Positions 35,601 to 43,286 of a stretch of DNA of 64,000 bases are shown piece by piece. The stretch's first letter is position 1. Every line of letters begins with the position of its first letter. The stretch is taken from positions 1 through 64,000 of the forward strand of contig NZ_JOJL01000016.1 of the NCBI RefSeq assembly GCF_000721705.1, in the 5' to 3' direction. The translations under genes were made by a program, and so were the position numbers. The stretch comes from Actinoplanes subtropicus. Lineage in GTDB: Bacteria; Actinomycetota; Actinomycetes; Mycobacteriales; Micromonosporaceae. Under the pieces are notes generated by a model, which had not been told where the DNA came from, searched no databases, and saw nothing but the letters and a program-made list of their open reading frames with translations.

Positions 35601-35603
35601 GAA

Positions 35604-35715
35604 ACTTCCGAAAGATCAAAACCTTCCGAAAGTACGAGGCGAACACCGGTCCCCGCCTTCCCGGCCGGCGCCGTCGTTGGTTGCGCCTTTGCCGCCGCTT
35701 CCGGGCTGAGCTGCC
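35604..35715 (-). repeat. 112-bp inverted repeat, right copy
   Basis: Reverse complement of 33763-33874 with eight mismatches. Read toward the esterase relic it ends ACTTTCGGAAGGTTTTGATC and CTTTCGGAAGT, two near-copies of CTTTCGGAAG with centres about 18 bp apart. Such sites recall LacI-type operators upstream of actinobacterial glycoside-hydrolase genes, so the repeat may be a duplicated carbohydrate-response promoter. Confidence 0.85.
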
Positions 35716-35765
35716 TACTCGCGCTCGCCGCGCGCCCGTCTTGCGCTAACCGGCCGGTTCGGCGG

Positions 35766-37358
35766 CTACACCACTGCACGGACTCCCATGCCGAGGCCGA
35801 CCAGGACGACGAGGGCAGCCGTCGCTGTCGGGGCGCCGGCCGAAACGCGACTGGTCACCCGGCTCACCAGGCCGCCGAAGTGGGCCGCGCGGCCGCCTCT
35901 GGCGATCAGCCCGCCCAGCCTGCGCTGGGCGACGACCAGCAGGAGCCCGACCGCGGTGAGGGTGCCGGCCATGCCGATCCCGTAGGCCAGCACCAGCAGG
36001 ACGCCCAGTCCGGCGCGGCCCAGCCCGATCGCTCCGAGCAGCACGACCAGCGCGGAGGGGCTGGGGACAAGGCCGCCGGCGAGTCCGATCCCGGCCAGGC
36101 CGAGCCGGCCGCCCGGTCGGTGGTGACGATGCCCGTGTTCGTGTCCGTGCGCCTGGCCATCGCTGTGGCTGTGATCGTCGTGGGCGTGGCTGTGATCGTC
36201 ATGGGCGTGGCTGTGGTCGCTGTGGGCGTGGGCGTGCTGGGTGGGGTGGCGGCGGGCTTTGCGGGCGGAGATCAGCATGGCGATGCCGACGGCCGCTACC
36301 AGGATGCCGCTGACGGCGCCGAGCCAGGCCAGTAGTTGCTCCCCGACCAGGGCTGTTGACGTGCTCAGCAGTAGGCCCACCGCCAGCACGCCGCCGGTGT
36401 GGGCCAGGGTGACCGTGCCGCCTACCGCCAGCGCGTCGCGGATTCGGCCGTGGCGGCCGGCGAAGTAGGCCGCCATCACCGTCTTGCCGTGGCCGGGCAG
36501 GGCCGCGTGGCCCGCACCTAGCAGCAGGGCCAGCACGAACGCCAGGCCGAGCACCAGCGGCGTCAACCGGCCGCCGACCACCGACTCGACCCGGCTCTGC
36601 GCGGACGTCAGCCAGCTCGGGCCGCTCGCGGCGAGCCGGGCCGGGGTGCCCGCCGCGCCGCCACCCGCCGCGCCGCCGCCCGCCGCGCCGCCGCCCGCCG
36701 CGCCGCCGGCGGCGTCGCCGACCCGGATCGTCGCGGTGTGCACGTCGGGGGCCGAGGTCAGCAGCTCGCGCGGATACGTGGTGAGCCGGGCGCTCACGCT
36801 CTGGGCCGGCAGGGGGCTGTCGATGCGTACGCCATCGCCGTGGGCAGTGAGCTCACGCCAACCCACCCGGCCGGGCCGATAGCGGTTGTCGACCCGCAGG
36901 GTCGTGGCCCTGGCCGGCACGTCAAAGGGGGCCGGCACGGCGAAGAGGGCCGGCGCGGCGAAGGAGCAGGACAGCCGGCCGGTGGAGAGGCCACCCGCCC
37001 CGGGCGCGAGGCGATAGCCGGGATCGGTGACCGTCCACGTCAGAGGCTTGCCGTCGGCGGTGACGGCGAACGCGTCCGCGAACCGCCGGCACTCCGCGGT
37101 GGCGTAGGCGGCCCGCTCGGCGTCCGACAGTCGGCCGTCCCCGTCGGTGTCGATCAGGGGCTTCTCCTGCAAGGTCGGGATCTCCGCGATGTCCGAGAGC
37201 GCGAGCACGTCGACGCGGTCGGCGTGGACGGTGAGCTCCTCGTACTGGTTGATCGAGAAGTTGCCCATCGGGTGCGCCTGGGCGGGTGCGGCCGGGACGA
37301 GCAGGCCGGCCAGGACGGCGGCGGCCAGCACGAGCAGCGGGCGGGCGAGTCGGCTCAT
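35766..37358 (-). CDS. NiCoT/RcnA-like metal transport protein with His-rich loop
   Basis: 530 residues from the ATG at 37358, overlapping the upstream stop (ATGA). The signal peptide ends PAQAHPMGNF, an N-terminal His that may bind metal. An extracytoplasmic domain of about 200 residues and a (GGAAG)n linker follow. Then come six or so membrane helices with GAGHAALPGHGKTVMAAYFA, the HxxxxGH-like signature of the NiCoT/RcnA class. Between helices is a loop with over twenty His residues (HSHAHDDHSHAHDDHSHSD and more). It probably moves nickel, cobalt or a related divalent ion, with the loop as metal buffer. It is the third gene of the DUF4331-TPR-transporter operon. Confidence 0.82.
   Translation of the reverse strand: MSRLARPLLVLAAAVLAGLLVPAAPAQAHPMGNFSINQYEELTVHADRVDVLALSDIAEIPTLQEKPLIDTDGDGRLSDAERAAYATAECRRFADAFAVTADGKPLTWTVTDPGYRLAPGAGGLSTGRLSCSFAAPALFAVPAPFDVPARATTLRVDNRYRPGRVGWRELTAHGDGVRIDSPLPAQSVSARLTTYPRELLTSAPDVHTATIRVGDAAGGAAGGGAAGGGAAGGGAAGTPARLAASGPSWLTSAQSRVESVVGGRLTPLVLGLAFVLALLLGAGHAALPGHGKTVMAAYFAGRHGRIRDALAVGGTVTLAHTGGVLAVGLLLSTSTALVGEQLLAWLGAVSGILVAAVGIAMLISARKARRHPTQHAHAHSDHSHAHDDHSHAHDDHSHSDGQAHGHEHGHRHHRPGGRLGLAGIGLAGGLVPSPSALVVLLGAIGLGRAGLGVLLVLAYGIGMAGTLTAVGLLLVVAQRRLGGLIARGGRAAHFGGLVSRVTSRVSAGAPTATAALVVLVGLGMGVRAVV
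36649..36708 (-). repeat. Four 15-bp tandem repeats encoding the GGAAG linker
   Basis: CCCGCCGCGCCGCC followed by A or G repeats four times (36649-36663, 36664-36678, 36679-36693, 36694-36708). The last three units are identical. On the coding strand each unit gives Gly-Gly-Ala-Ala-Gly-type residues. Slippage should change linker length in fives of residues without breaking the frame. Confidence 0.9.
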
Positions 37359-38644
37359 CGGGCGTCTCCGAGGGCGGACAGGGCGCGGCGGGCGTTCGGC
37401 CCGTCGACCGGGGAGAAGTACGGGTTGGTGGCCAGTGCGCGGGCGAGTTCGGCGCGCGCCTCGGCGCGGTGGCCGAGGGACAGGTGGATCAGGCCGAGGT
37501 GGTACGCGTATGTGGCCGGATGCGCCCCGCCCGCGATCGCCGTCCGCGCGTAGGCCAATGCCTCGGCGTCCCGGCCCGCCAGGTGCAGCGACCAGGCCAG
37601 CGTGTCCGCGACGTCCGGATGGTGCCGCCGGGCCCACTCGGCGCTCGCCGCCTTGACCGCGTCGGCGGGCCGGCCCTCGGCCAGCGCCAGCTGCGCGGTG
37701 GCCAGGTCGTCCCGGCCGCCGTTCGCGGTGAAGAGCCGCTGGGCGGCCGCCGCCAGCGCCAGTTGCCCGTCGGCTTCCGAGGGCTGGGCGGCGACGTTGA
37801 GCAGCTCGGCGTACTCGATCAGGTAGGACGGTCCGGGCAGCCGGGCGGTCAGGTCGGCATAGTCGGCCAGCGCGCCGGAGAGATCGCCCTGAGCGGCCCG
37901 GACCCGGGCGTGACCGCGCTGGGCCGCGACCGAGGCCGGGTCGGCGGCGCGGGCGGCCGCGTACTCGTCGCCGGCCGTACGCAGGTCGCCGCGGCCGAAG
38001 GCGAGATCGCCGAGCTGGGTATGGCAGAAGGCGGCGTCGTGCGGGTCGACCGCGTCGTTCAGCGCCCGGCGCATGAGCCCGGTGGCGTCGGCGATCCGGC
38101 CGCGCAGCTCGAGGTCGTAGGAGGCGCGCGCGTAGGCGGCCAGGCCGGGCCGGGTGTCGAGCATCCGCTGCACCGCGCCGGTCGCGCCCTGCGCGTCGCC
38201 GAGCTGGGTGAGCGCGTCGGCGAGCACGCCGTACGCGTCGGCGTCGGCGCTGTCGATCCGCAGCGCGGCCTCGGCCTGGTCGCGGGCGGCGGCGAAGTCG
38301 TGCCGGGCGTTGGCCAGCGCGCCGAGCACGACCAGCGCGCCGCCGTTGCCGTCCCGGCGCAGCGCCAGCGACTTGCGGGCGGCCCGCTCGGCCTGCGGGT
38401 AGAGGGCCGAGTCGGCGGTGACCCGGGCCTGTTCGAGGTAGGTGGCGCCGAGAGCGGCCCAGCCACCCCAGTCGCCGGGCACGTCGCGCAGGTGCTGCTG
38501 GGCGCGGGCGACCCGGTCGGCCAGGACGTCGACGGGCTGGGCTTGGGCGACGGAACGGGGCGGCGCGGTGTGCGGCCGGAACGCGATGCCGGCAACCGCT
38601 AGGACGGCGGCGGCGAGCGCGAGGCTGGTCAGAATGCGGCGCAT
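37355..38644 (-). CDS. TPR-repeat protein of the DUF4331 operon
   Basis: 429 residues from the ATG at 38644, with GGAGG upstream. The N-terminal helix (ILTSLALAAAVLAVAGIAF) is a signal or anchor. The remainder is about ten tetratricopeptide repeats: WGGWAALGATYLEQARVTAD, ADAYGVLADALTQLGDAQGA, AFCHTQLGDLAFGRGDLRTA, ALAYARTAIAGG and similar. TPR arrays hold protein partners; here they likely organise the DUF4331 and transporter proteins at the membrane. It starts 61 bp after DUF4331 and its stop overlaps the transporter start, so all three should be made together. Confidence 0.88.
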   Translation of the reverse strand: MRRILTSLALAAAVLAVAGIAFRPHTAPPRSVAQAQPVDVLADRVARAQQHLRDVPGDWGGWAALGATYLEQARVTADSALYPQAERAARKSLALRRDGNGGALVVLGALANARHDFAAARDQAEAALRIDSADADAYGVLADALTQLGDAQGATGAVQRMLDTRPGLAAYARASYDLELRGRIADATGLMRRALNDAVDPHDAAFCHTQLGDLAFGRGDLRTAGDEYAAARAADPASVAAQRGHARVRAAQGDLSGALADYADLTARLPGPSYLIEYAELLNVAAQPSEADGQLALAAAAQRLFTANGGRDDLATAQLALAEGRPADAVKAASAEWARRHHPDVADTLAWSLHLAGRDAEALAYARTAIAGGAHPATYAYHLGLIHLSLGHRAEARAELARALATNPYFSPVDGPNARRALSALGDAR

Positions 38645-38705
38645 CGGGATCCTCCAAAGGGGACAGCGGGATGGGCGCGCCCACCAGAGCGCGCCCACCC
38701 GGCGG

Positions 38706-40370
38706 TCACATCCGCATCGTCTGGTCAGGGTCGAAGGCGCTGGTTGCCGGCTGCGTCGGGCGGCGCCGGCGCAGAAAGGTGAACAGTCCGGCGGCCAGGA
38801 TCAGCGCGCCGACGCTGGTCGCGCCGGTCGCGTACGCCACCGGCTTGGTCATCCACGTCCTGCCCGGCGTGGTCTCGTCGGCGGGAGCGGCGACCGCGCC
38901 GGACGACTGCTCCACGTCAGGAGTGCCGGACCCGGCACTTTGGGGCTGGGCCGCCGTCATGCCACCGGTGGTGTTGACGCTCGCGGTGTTGGGCAGGGCG
39001 ACGTACGGGAACTTCGCCCCGAACGGCTGGTTGTTCGCGTCCACCTTGTCGCCCGCGGCCAGCGCGTCGACCAGCTTGCCGGTCTGCGCCGCGCCCTCCA
39101 GGGCCTGCAACTCGATGTCGACCACGTCGTCGGTGAGCCGCCGCCCGTTCGGGAAGCCCTGCAGGTCGCCGCCGAGCACGCCGAGCCGGTTCGGCTGGGC
39201 GCTGACCGGTACCGACAGGTTCAGCCGCAACTGTTCCGACGGGGTGAACCGGCCCGCCGCCACGTCCGCGTTGTCGAGCTGCGAGTTCAGGTCCGCCTTG
39301 ATCGGGCCGCCGGCCTTCGTGGTGATGCCGGTCAGGAAGATCTCGACCAGGTCGTTGCGCGGCGTCGCGGGCGCCGGCACCTGGTAGATCTTCTGGATCA
39401 GCTGCGGCACCTCCGGGTTGGTGACCCGCCTGACCAGCGCCGGGATCTTCGCGTCCCGGTCGGGCGGGGTCGCGTTGAAGGTGTCCTTCAGCCCGGCCGG
39501 CACGACCACCTCGTTGACCAGCGGATTGCCGAGGCGGGACACCTGCACCCGGCCGCCGGACGAGGTGCCGTCGGCCACCCGTACGCGATCTCGTTCGGTG
39601 GTGGTCCAAATGCCGATGTTCGGGTTCCGTTTCGCATCCCCGCGCAGCGCGACGTCCTTGAACGGCACCTGGATGGCGATGGTGTTCACGTTGTAGCCGG
39701 CCAGCGTGTCCTGCCCGGTCTCGCTCAGGTTCCCGCCGTACAGCAGGTCGAAGACCCGCAGGTCGAGGAAGAACGGGTCGTCGGCCTGGCCGGCGAAGAT
39801 CTTCCAGCCGCCGGGCAGGGTGCGGGTCGCCTGCGAGCGCAGCGTGCCGTAGTCGGGCATCGACGCCGGGCCGACCCGGGACGGCGCCACCGGCACGTCC
39901 TGCGCGCGTACCTTGAACGGCTCGCCGTGGAACGACGACTCCAGCGTGTAGGTCTGCCGGAAGAGCAGGTTCTCGTCGTCGATCGAGGTGACCGGGCCGT
40001 TGTTGTAGAGGAAGGTGTTGTTCCCGCGCTTGTCGATGTTGTGGAACGTCCAGCGGAACGTCGCGTCGGGCTTGGCGTCGCCGTCGCTGTCGACCTTGAT
40101 GAGGTACGTGGCGTCGGTGGCGAACGGGTAGAAGTTGGGGCCGCCGTTGGGCTCCTCGAACGGCTGCCAGTTGGCGATGAAGGTGACGTAGCCCGGGCGT
40201 TCCGGGCTGGCGAACGCGTACAGGTCGGTGTTGTCGATCGCCGGGTCGGCGGCGACCAGCGGCGCCTCCCGGTGACTCGAGGCCGAGGCGGTGCCGGGGC
40301 CCAGCCCGTACACCGTGCCGACGAGCAGCGCGCTCACGCCGAGCGCGGCCGCCACACGTTTGACGGTCAT
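38706..40370 (-). CDS. Secreted, C-terminally anchored DUF4331 protein
   Basis: 554 residues from the ATG at 40370, with GGAGGA upstream. The signal peptide ends GTASA, then SSHREAPLVAADPAIDNTDLY, the classic DUF4331 opening, with the long family-typical middle (TFIANWQPFEEPNGGPNFYP, GWKIFAGQADDPFFLDLRVF, GYNVNTIAIQVPFKDV). The C terminus has a spacer, a membrane helix (GATSVGALILAAGLFTFL) and RRRR. The biochemical role of the family is unknown. The His at the mature start and the neighbouring His-rich transporter suggest metal handling. It is first in the three-gene operon. Confidence 0.88.
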   Translation of the reverse strand: MTVKRVAAALGVSALLVGTVYGLGPGTASASSHREAPLVAADPAIDNTDLYAFASPERPGYVTFIANWQPFEEPNGGPNFYPFATDATYLIKVDSDGDAKPDATFRWTFHNIDKRGNNTFLYNNGPVTSIDDENLLFRQTYTLESSFHGEPFKVRAQDVPVAPSRVGPASMPDYGTLRSQATRTLPGGWKIFAGQADDPFFLDLRVFDLLYGGNLSETGQDTLAGYNVNTIAIQVPFKDVALRGDAKRNPNIGIWTTTERDRVRVADGTSSGGRVQVSRLGNPLVNEVVVPAGLKDTFNATPPDRDAKIPALVRRVTNPEVPQLIQKIYQVPAPATPRNDLVEIFLTGITTKAGGPIKADLNSQLDNADVAAGRFTPSEQLRLNLSVPVSAQPNRLGVLGGDLQGFPNGRRLTDDVVDIELQALEGAAQTGKLVDALAAGDKVDANNQPFGAKFPYVALPNTASVNTTGGMTAAQPQSAGSGTPDVEQSSGAVAAPADETTPGRTWMTKPVAYATGATSVGALILAAGLFTFLRRRRPTQPATSAFDPDQTMRM

Positions 40371-40514
40371 GATGGTCTGTCCTCCCGTGCCGGAGCAGTG
40401 ACTTCTCGGCACGGATTCGCCCCCGCCGGCGTGGCGGCTAGGTGCGTGTGAGATTCCCGTCCGCGACCCATCCGGGCCGCTCGTGGCGACGAACCTGAGG
40501 GCCTTGCGGTAAAA

Positions 40515-40546
40515 GCGTGGCCCGGCCGATCCCGGCCGGGCCACGC
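40515..40546 (-). terminator. Intrinsic terminator after the RDD gene
   Basis: A perfect 14-bp GC stem (40515-40528 with 40533-40546, loop ATCC) is followed on the reverse strand by TTTTA. It lies 17 bp beyond the RDD stop and should end leftward transcription before it reaches the DUF4331 promoter region. Confidence 0.85.
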
Positions 40547-40563
40547 CTTCGTTCAGTTGACGG

Positions 40564-41202
40564 TCAGGCGGAGACGACGATGGTCTTCATGATCTTGTCG
40601 GCGAAGGTCTGCCGCTTGGCGTCCCAGAGCGGGAACAGCCAGCCGACGTAGCAGGCGAGCGAGTCGAGGGCGTGGCACAGGTCGCGGACGAACGCCATGC
40701 CGGCGCCGATCGGCTGACCGGTTTCCTCGCTCACCATGCGGATGCCGAGCGCCTTGCGGCCCCACGTCTGGCCGGTCTTTCCGCCGAGGAACCAGCGGTT
40801 GTAGAACACGGCGACGATGCCGGCCAGGTAGACGATGATGGCGATGATGTTGGCGATGGTGCCGTGGCCGGCCAGAACCGCAGCGACGATGTAGACCGGC
40901 AGGAGCACCACGCCGTCGATGAGGTAACCGCCGACGCGCTGCGCCCAGCTGGCGTAGTTGACGGCCGCGACGCCGTAGCCGCCGGGCGTGCCGTACTGCT
41001 GCCCGTACTGCGCGGGCTGCTGGCCGTACTGCTGCTGCCCGTACTGTGCGGGCTGCTGGCCGTACTGCGGCTGCTGCCCGTACTGCGGCTGTTGCGGTTG
41101 GCCGTACACCGGCGGTTGGGGCTGCCCGTACTGCGGGGGCTGCTGCCCGTACGGCGGGGGCTGCTGCCCGTACTGAGGATCGTTGCTGGGTGGGTAAGTC
41201 AT
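40564..41202 (-). CDS. RDD-family membrane protein with Q/Y/P-rich N terminus
   Basis: 212 residues. Residues 1-75 are low-complexity Gln/Tyr/Pro/Gly repeats (YGQQP and YGQPQ units), probably disordered and cytoplasmic. The RDD domain follows: ASWAQRVGGYLIDGVVLLPV with the Arg and two Asp-type positions, then GKTGQTWGRKALGIRMVSEE and three membrane helices. RDD proteins are small membrane proteins; a few are proposed Na+/H+ antiporters, but most have no known activity. The Q/Y/P head is common in actinobacteria. A terminator lies right after it; the DUF2752 gene is 12 bp upstream in the same direction. Confidence 0.92.
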   Translation of the reverse strand: MTYPPSNDPQYGQQPPPYGQQPPQYGQPQPPVYGQPQQPQYGQQPQYGQQPAQYGQQQYGQQPAQYGQQYGTPGGYGVAAVNYASWAQRVGGYLIDGVVLLPVYIVAAVLAGHGTIANIIAIIVYLAGIVAVFYNRWFLGGKTGQTWGRKALGIRMVSEETGQPIGAGMAFVRDLCHALDSLACYVGWLFPLWDAKRQTFADKIMKTIVVSA

Positions 41203-41214
41203 CTCGGCATTCCT

Positions 41215-41640
41215 TTACGAGGCCCGGCCGATCCCGAGCCGATGCAGTTGGAAGAGCCAGCTCGCGAACACGAGCGGCCAGACGAGCCGTTGCGCCCACC
41301 GTCGCCGAGCAGCCGGCCACGGTTCCGGTGGTTCCAGTACACCCGTGGCGCGCAACACCACGAGCGGGACGGCGGCGACGGCCAGCGTCGCCAGCCCGAA
41401 GATCATGGGGTTGGCCGAGAAGGCCGCCGCGGCCTGGCCGCGGACCAGCGCCACCGCCGCGGTCGTCAGGCCGCACACCGGGCAGGGCACGCCGGTCAGC
41501 GTCCGCAGCGGGCACGGCAGCCCGACGCCCGTGTGCTGGGTGAACGCCGGCCAGAGCGCAGCGCCGAACCCGACGAGCAGGCCGAAACCGCCGACTCGTT
41601 CCGGGACGGAGAAGGTGCGCAGACTGGCCCCCGGGGTGAT
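41215..41640 (-). CDS. DUF2752-type membrane protein, start unclear
   Basis: The family core is plain: VGLPCPLRTLTGVPCPVCGL TTAAVALVRG, with the CPxCGxT motif (Cys pairs may bind metal or form disulfides), followed by two membrane helices. Coding sequence extends upstream of the GTG at 41490 through GGFGLLVGFGAALWPAF, a first helix that family members have. No ATG, GTG or TTG lies in frame above it up to an ATC near 41640 or beyond, so translation may start at a rare codon, or a small frameshift separates the true start. The range given is the likely coding extent. Confidence 0.55.
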   Translation of the reverse strand: MTPGASLRTFSVPERVGGFGLLVGFGAALWPAFTQHTGVGLPCPLRTLTGVPCPVCGLTTAAVALVRGQAAAAFSANPMIFGLATLAVAAVPLVVLRATGVLEPPEPWPAARRRWAQRLVWPLVFASWLFQLHRLGIGRAS

Positions 41641-41731
41641 CGTTTGATGAGCTGAGAACGCGATAGTAATTGCCGGATTCGGCGCGGCGCGAGTACCAAA
41701 AGCGCAGGTAACGCCGCGAGTAGTGCCAACT

Positions 41732-43204
41732 TTAAGACAGTTTGCGCGCGAGCAGGGCCAGCAACAGGGCGGCCCGGTCCTGGGCGGAGTCGAGGTCGAG
41801 GCCGGTCAGCTCGGCCACCCGGGCCATCCGGTGCCGCAGCGTGTGCCGGTGCACGCCGAGCGCCCGCGACGCCGTCTCCCACACCCCGTTGTGCTGCAGA
41901 AAGACGTCGAGCGACCGGCACAGCAGCGGCTGGTCGGCGAGCGGGGCGAGCAGGTCGTCGGCGAGGTGGCCGACCGCGCTGCGTACCGCCTCCTGGGCCA
42001 GCAGGGTGGGCAGCCGCTGGTCACCGAAGCGGGCCACCCGCCGGCGCGCCGCGCGCGCGCCGGTCGCGGCCTGCACCGCCGTCCGCAACGCCGCCGGCAG
42101 GCCGCCCGCGGTGGTGGCGCCGCTGACCCCGAGCGTGACGTCGGCCGCCCCGAGCGTCGCGAGCACGGCCGCCTCGTCCTCGGCGCGTACCACCACGACC
42201 ACTCCGTCCGCCCGGGCCGCGAGCAGGTAGGGGCGGCCGGGCAGGCCCTCGAGGCAAGGCTCGACGTGCGGGCTCGCCGGCTGCGCCAGCACCACCACCA
42301 GCCGGTCGGCGGGGGCGAAGCCGAAGAAGCGCAGCGGCCGGCGCGCCACCTCGGCCGGCAGGTCGCCGTCGAGCAGCAGGCCGAGCACCGCCGAGCGCAG
42401 GCCGCGGTGCGCCTCGACCAGCTCGCGGGGGCGTTCCAGCTCCAGCGAGAGCAGCGACGCCGCGTGGGTGAGCAGCAGCTGCTCGGGGTGGTGCAGGTCG
42501 CGGTGGGTGGCGACGGCGAGCAGGCCCTGCCGGGTGCCGCCGACGCCGAGCGACTGGACCATCAGGTGCTCGTCGCCGGCCGAGACGCTGAGCCCGAGCG
42601 GGGTGCCGGAGCGGGCCTCGGCGCCCAGCTCGGCGGTGGCCCGGCCGAGGAGGCCGGCGCCGTCGCCGGGGGAGGCGGCCAGGATCAGGTGGTGCGCGTC
42701 GGTCACCACCACCTCGGCGTCCAGGGCCCGGGCGAGGCTGCGCACGATGCCGGCCACCCCGGCGTTCAGCGCGGCCCGGGCCATCCGCTGCTGGTGTTCG
42801 AGCGTACGGCGGACGGCGGCGCCCGCCTGCCGGGCGAGCAGGCCGGCGACGGCCTCGCTGATCGCCAGGAACGGGGTGGGCAGCGGCACCTCGACCAGCA
42901 GCAGGCCGCGGGCCGTGCACTGGCGGGCGACCGCCGGCGGGATGCGGTCGTGACCCAGCCCGACGCCGAAGCCGAGGCCGGTGACGTGCGCGTCGGCGAG
43001 CCGGTCGACGTACTGCCGCTGGCCGGCGGCCGACCGCGGCAGCCGCAGCCCGATGGTCAGCACCAGCTCGCCGCCGGCCAGCCAGGGCGCCGGGTCGAGC
43101 AGCTCGGCCGAGTGCGCCCAGCGGATCGTCGCGGCGGGGTCGCCGGTCACCAGGCGCAGCCCGAGGGCCGGCATGGCGAGCAACTCCGCGGCGGTAACCG
43201 GCAT
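41732..43204 (-). CDS. PucR-family transcriptional regulator
   Basis: 490 residues. The N-terminal PucR domain spans residues 1-120 (AAELLAMPALGLRLVTGDPA, IRWAHSAELLDPAPWLAGGE, LVLTIGLRLP). A GGDEF-like middle region of the CdaR/PucR type follows. The C-terminal HTH_30 is LCRSLDVFLQHNGVWETASR, ALGVHRHTLRHRMARVAELT. PucR proteins control purine, amine or amino-acid catabolism. It is divergent from gabT with 82 bp between starts, so it most likely regulates gabT in response to GABA or a related compound. Confidence 0.92.
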   Translation of the reverse strand: MPVTAAELLAMPALGLRLVTGDPAATIRWAHSAELLDPAPWLAGGELVLTIGLRLPRSAAGQRQYVDRLADAHVTGLGFGVGLGHDRIPPAVARQCTARGLLLVEVPLPTPFLAISEAVAGLLARQAGAAVRRTLEHQQRMARAALNAGVAGIVRSLARALDAEVVVTDAHHLILAASPGDGAGLLGRATAELGAEARSGTPLGLSVSAGDEHLMVQSLGVGGTRQGLLAVATHRDLHHPEQLLLTHAASLLSLELERPRELVEAHRGLRSAVLGLLLDGDLPAEVARRPLRFFGFAPADRLVVVLAQPASPHVEPCLEGLPGRPYLLAARADGVVVVVRAEDEAAVLATLGAADVTLGVSGATTAGGLPAALRTAVQAATGARAARRRVARFGDQRLPTLLAQEAVRSAVGHLADDLLAPLADQPLLCRSLDVFLQHNGVWETASRALGVHRHTLRHRMARVAELTGLDLDSAQDRAALLLALLARKLS

Positions 43205-43286
43205 GGACGGATTGTAGTGTCCGGTGGGCTGGGATTCGACATTCCGGCAGGTCGGGGTCGACAGCCGACGAACCTAGCATGACTCC

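Noticed and set aside
36649..36708. CRISPR array
   Set aside because: The 15-bp units are directly abutting without spacers and encode a Gly/Ala linker inside a gene. No CRISPR array or cas gene was seen anywhere in the window.
35766..38684. A 972-codon frame that would fuse the NiCoT-like protein to a long Arg/Pro-rich head
   Set aside because: The head is the wrong frame of the TPR gene. The ATG at 37358 with its ATGA overlap and signal peptide is the real start.
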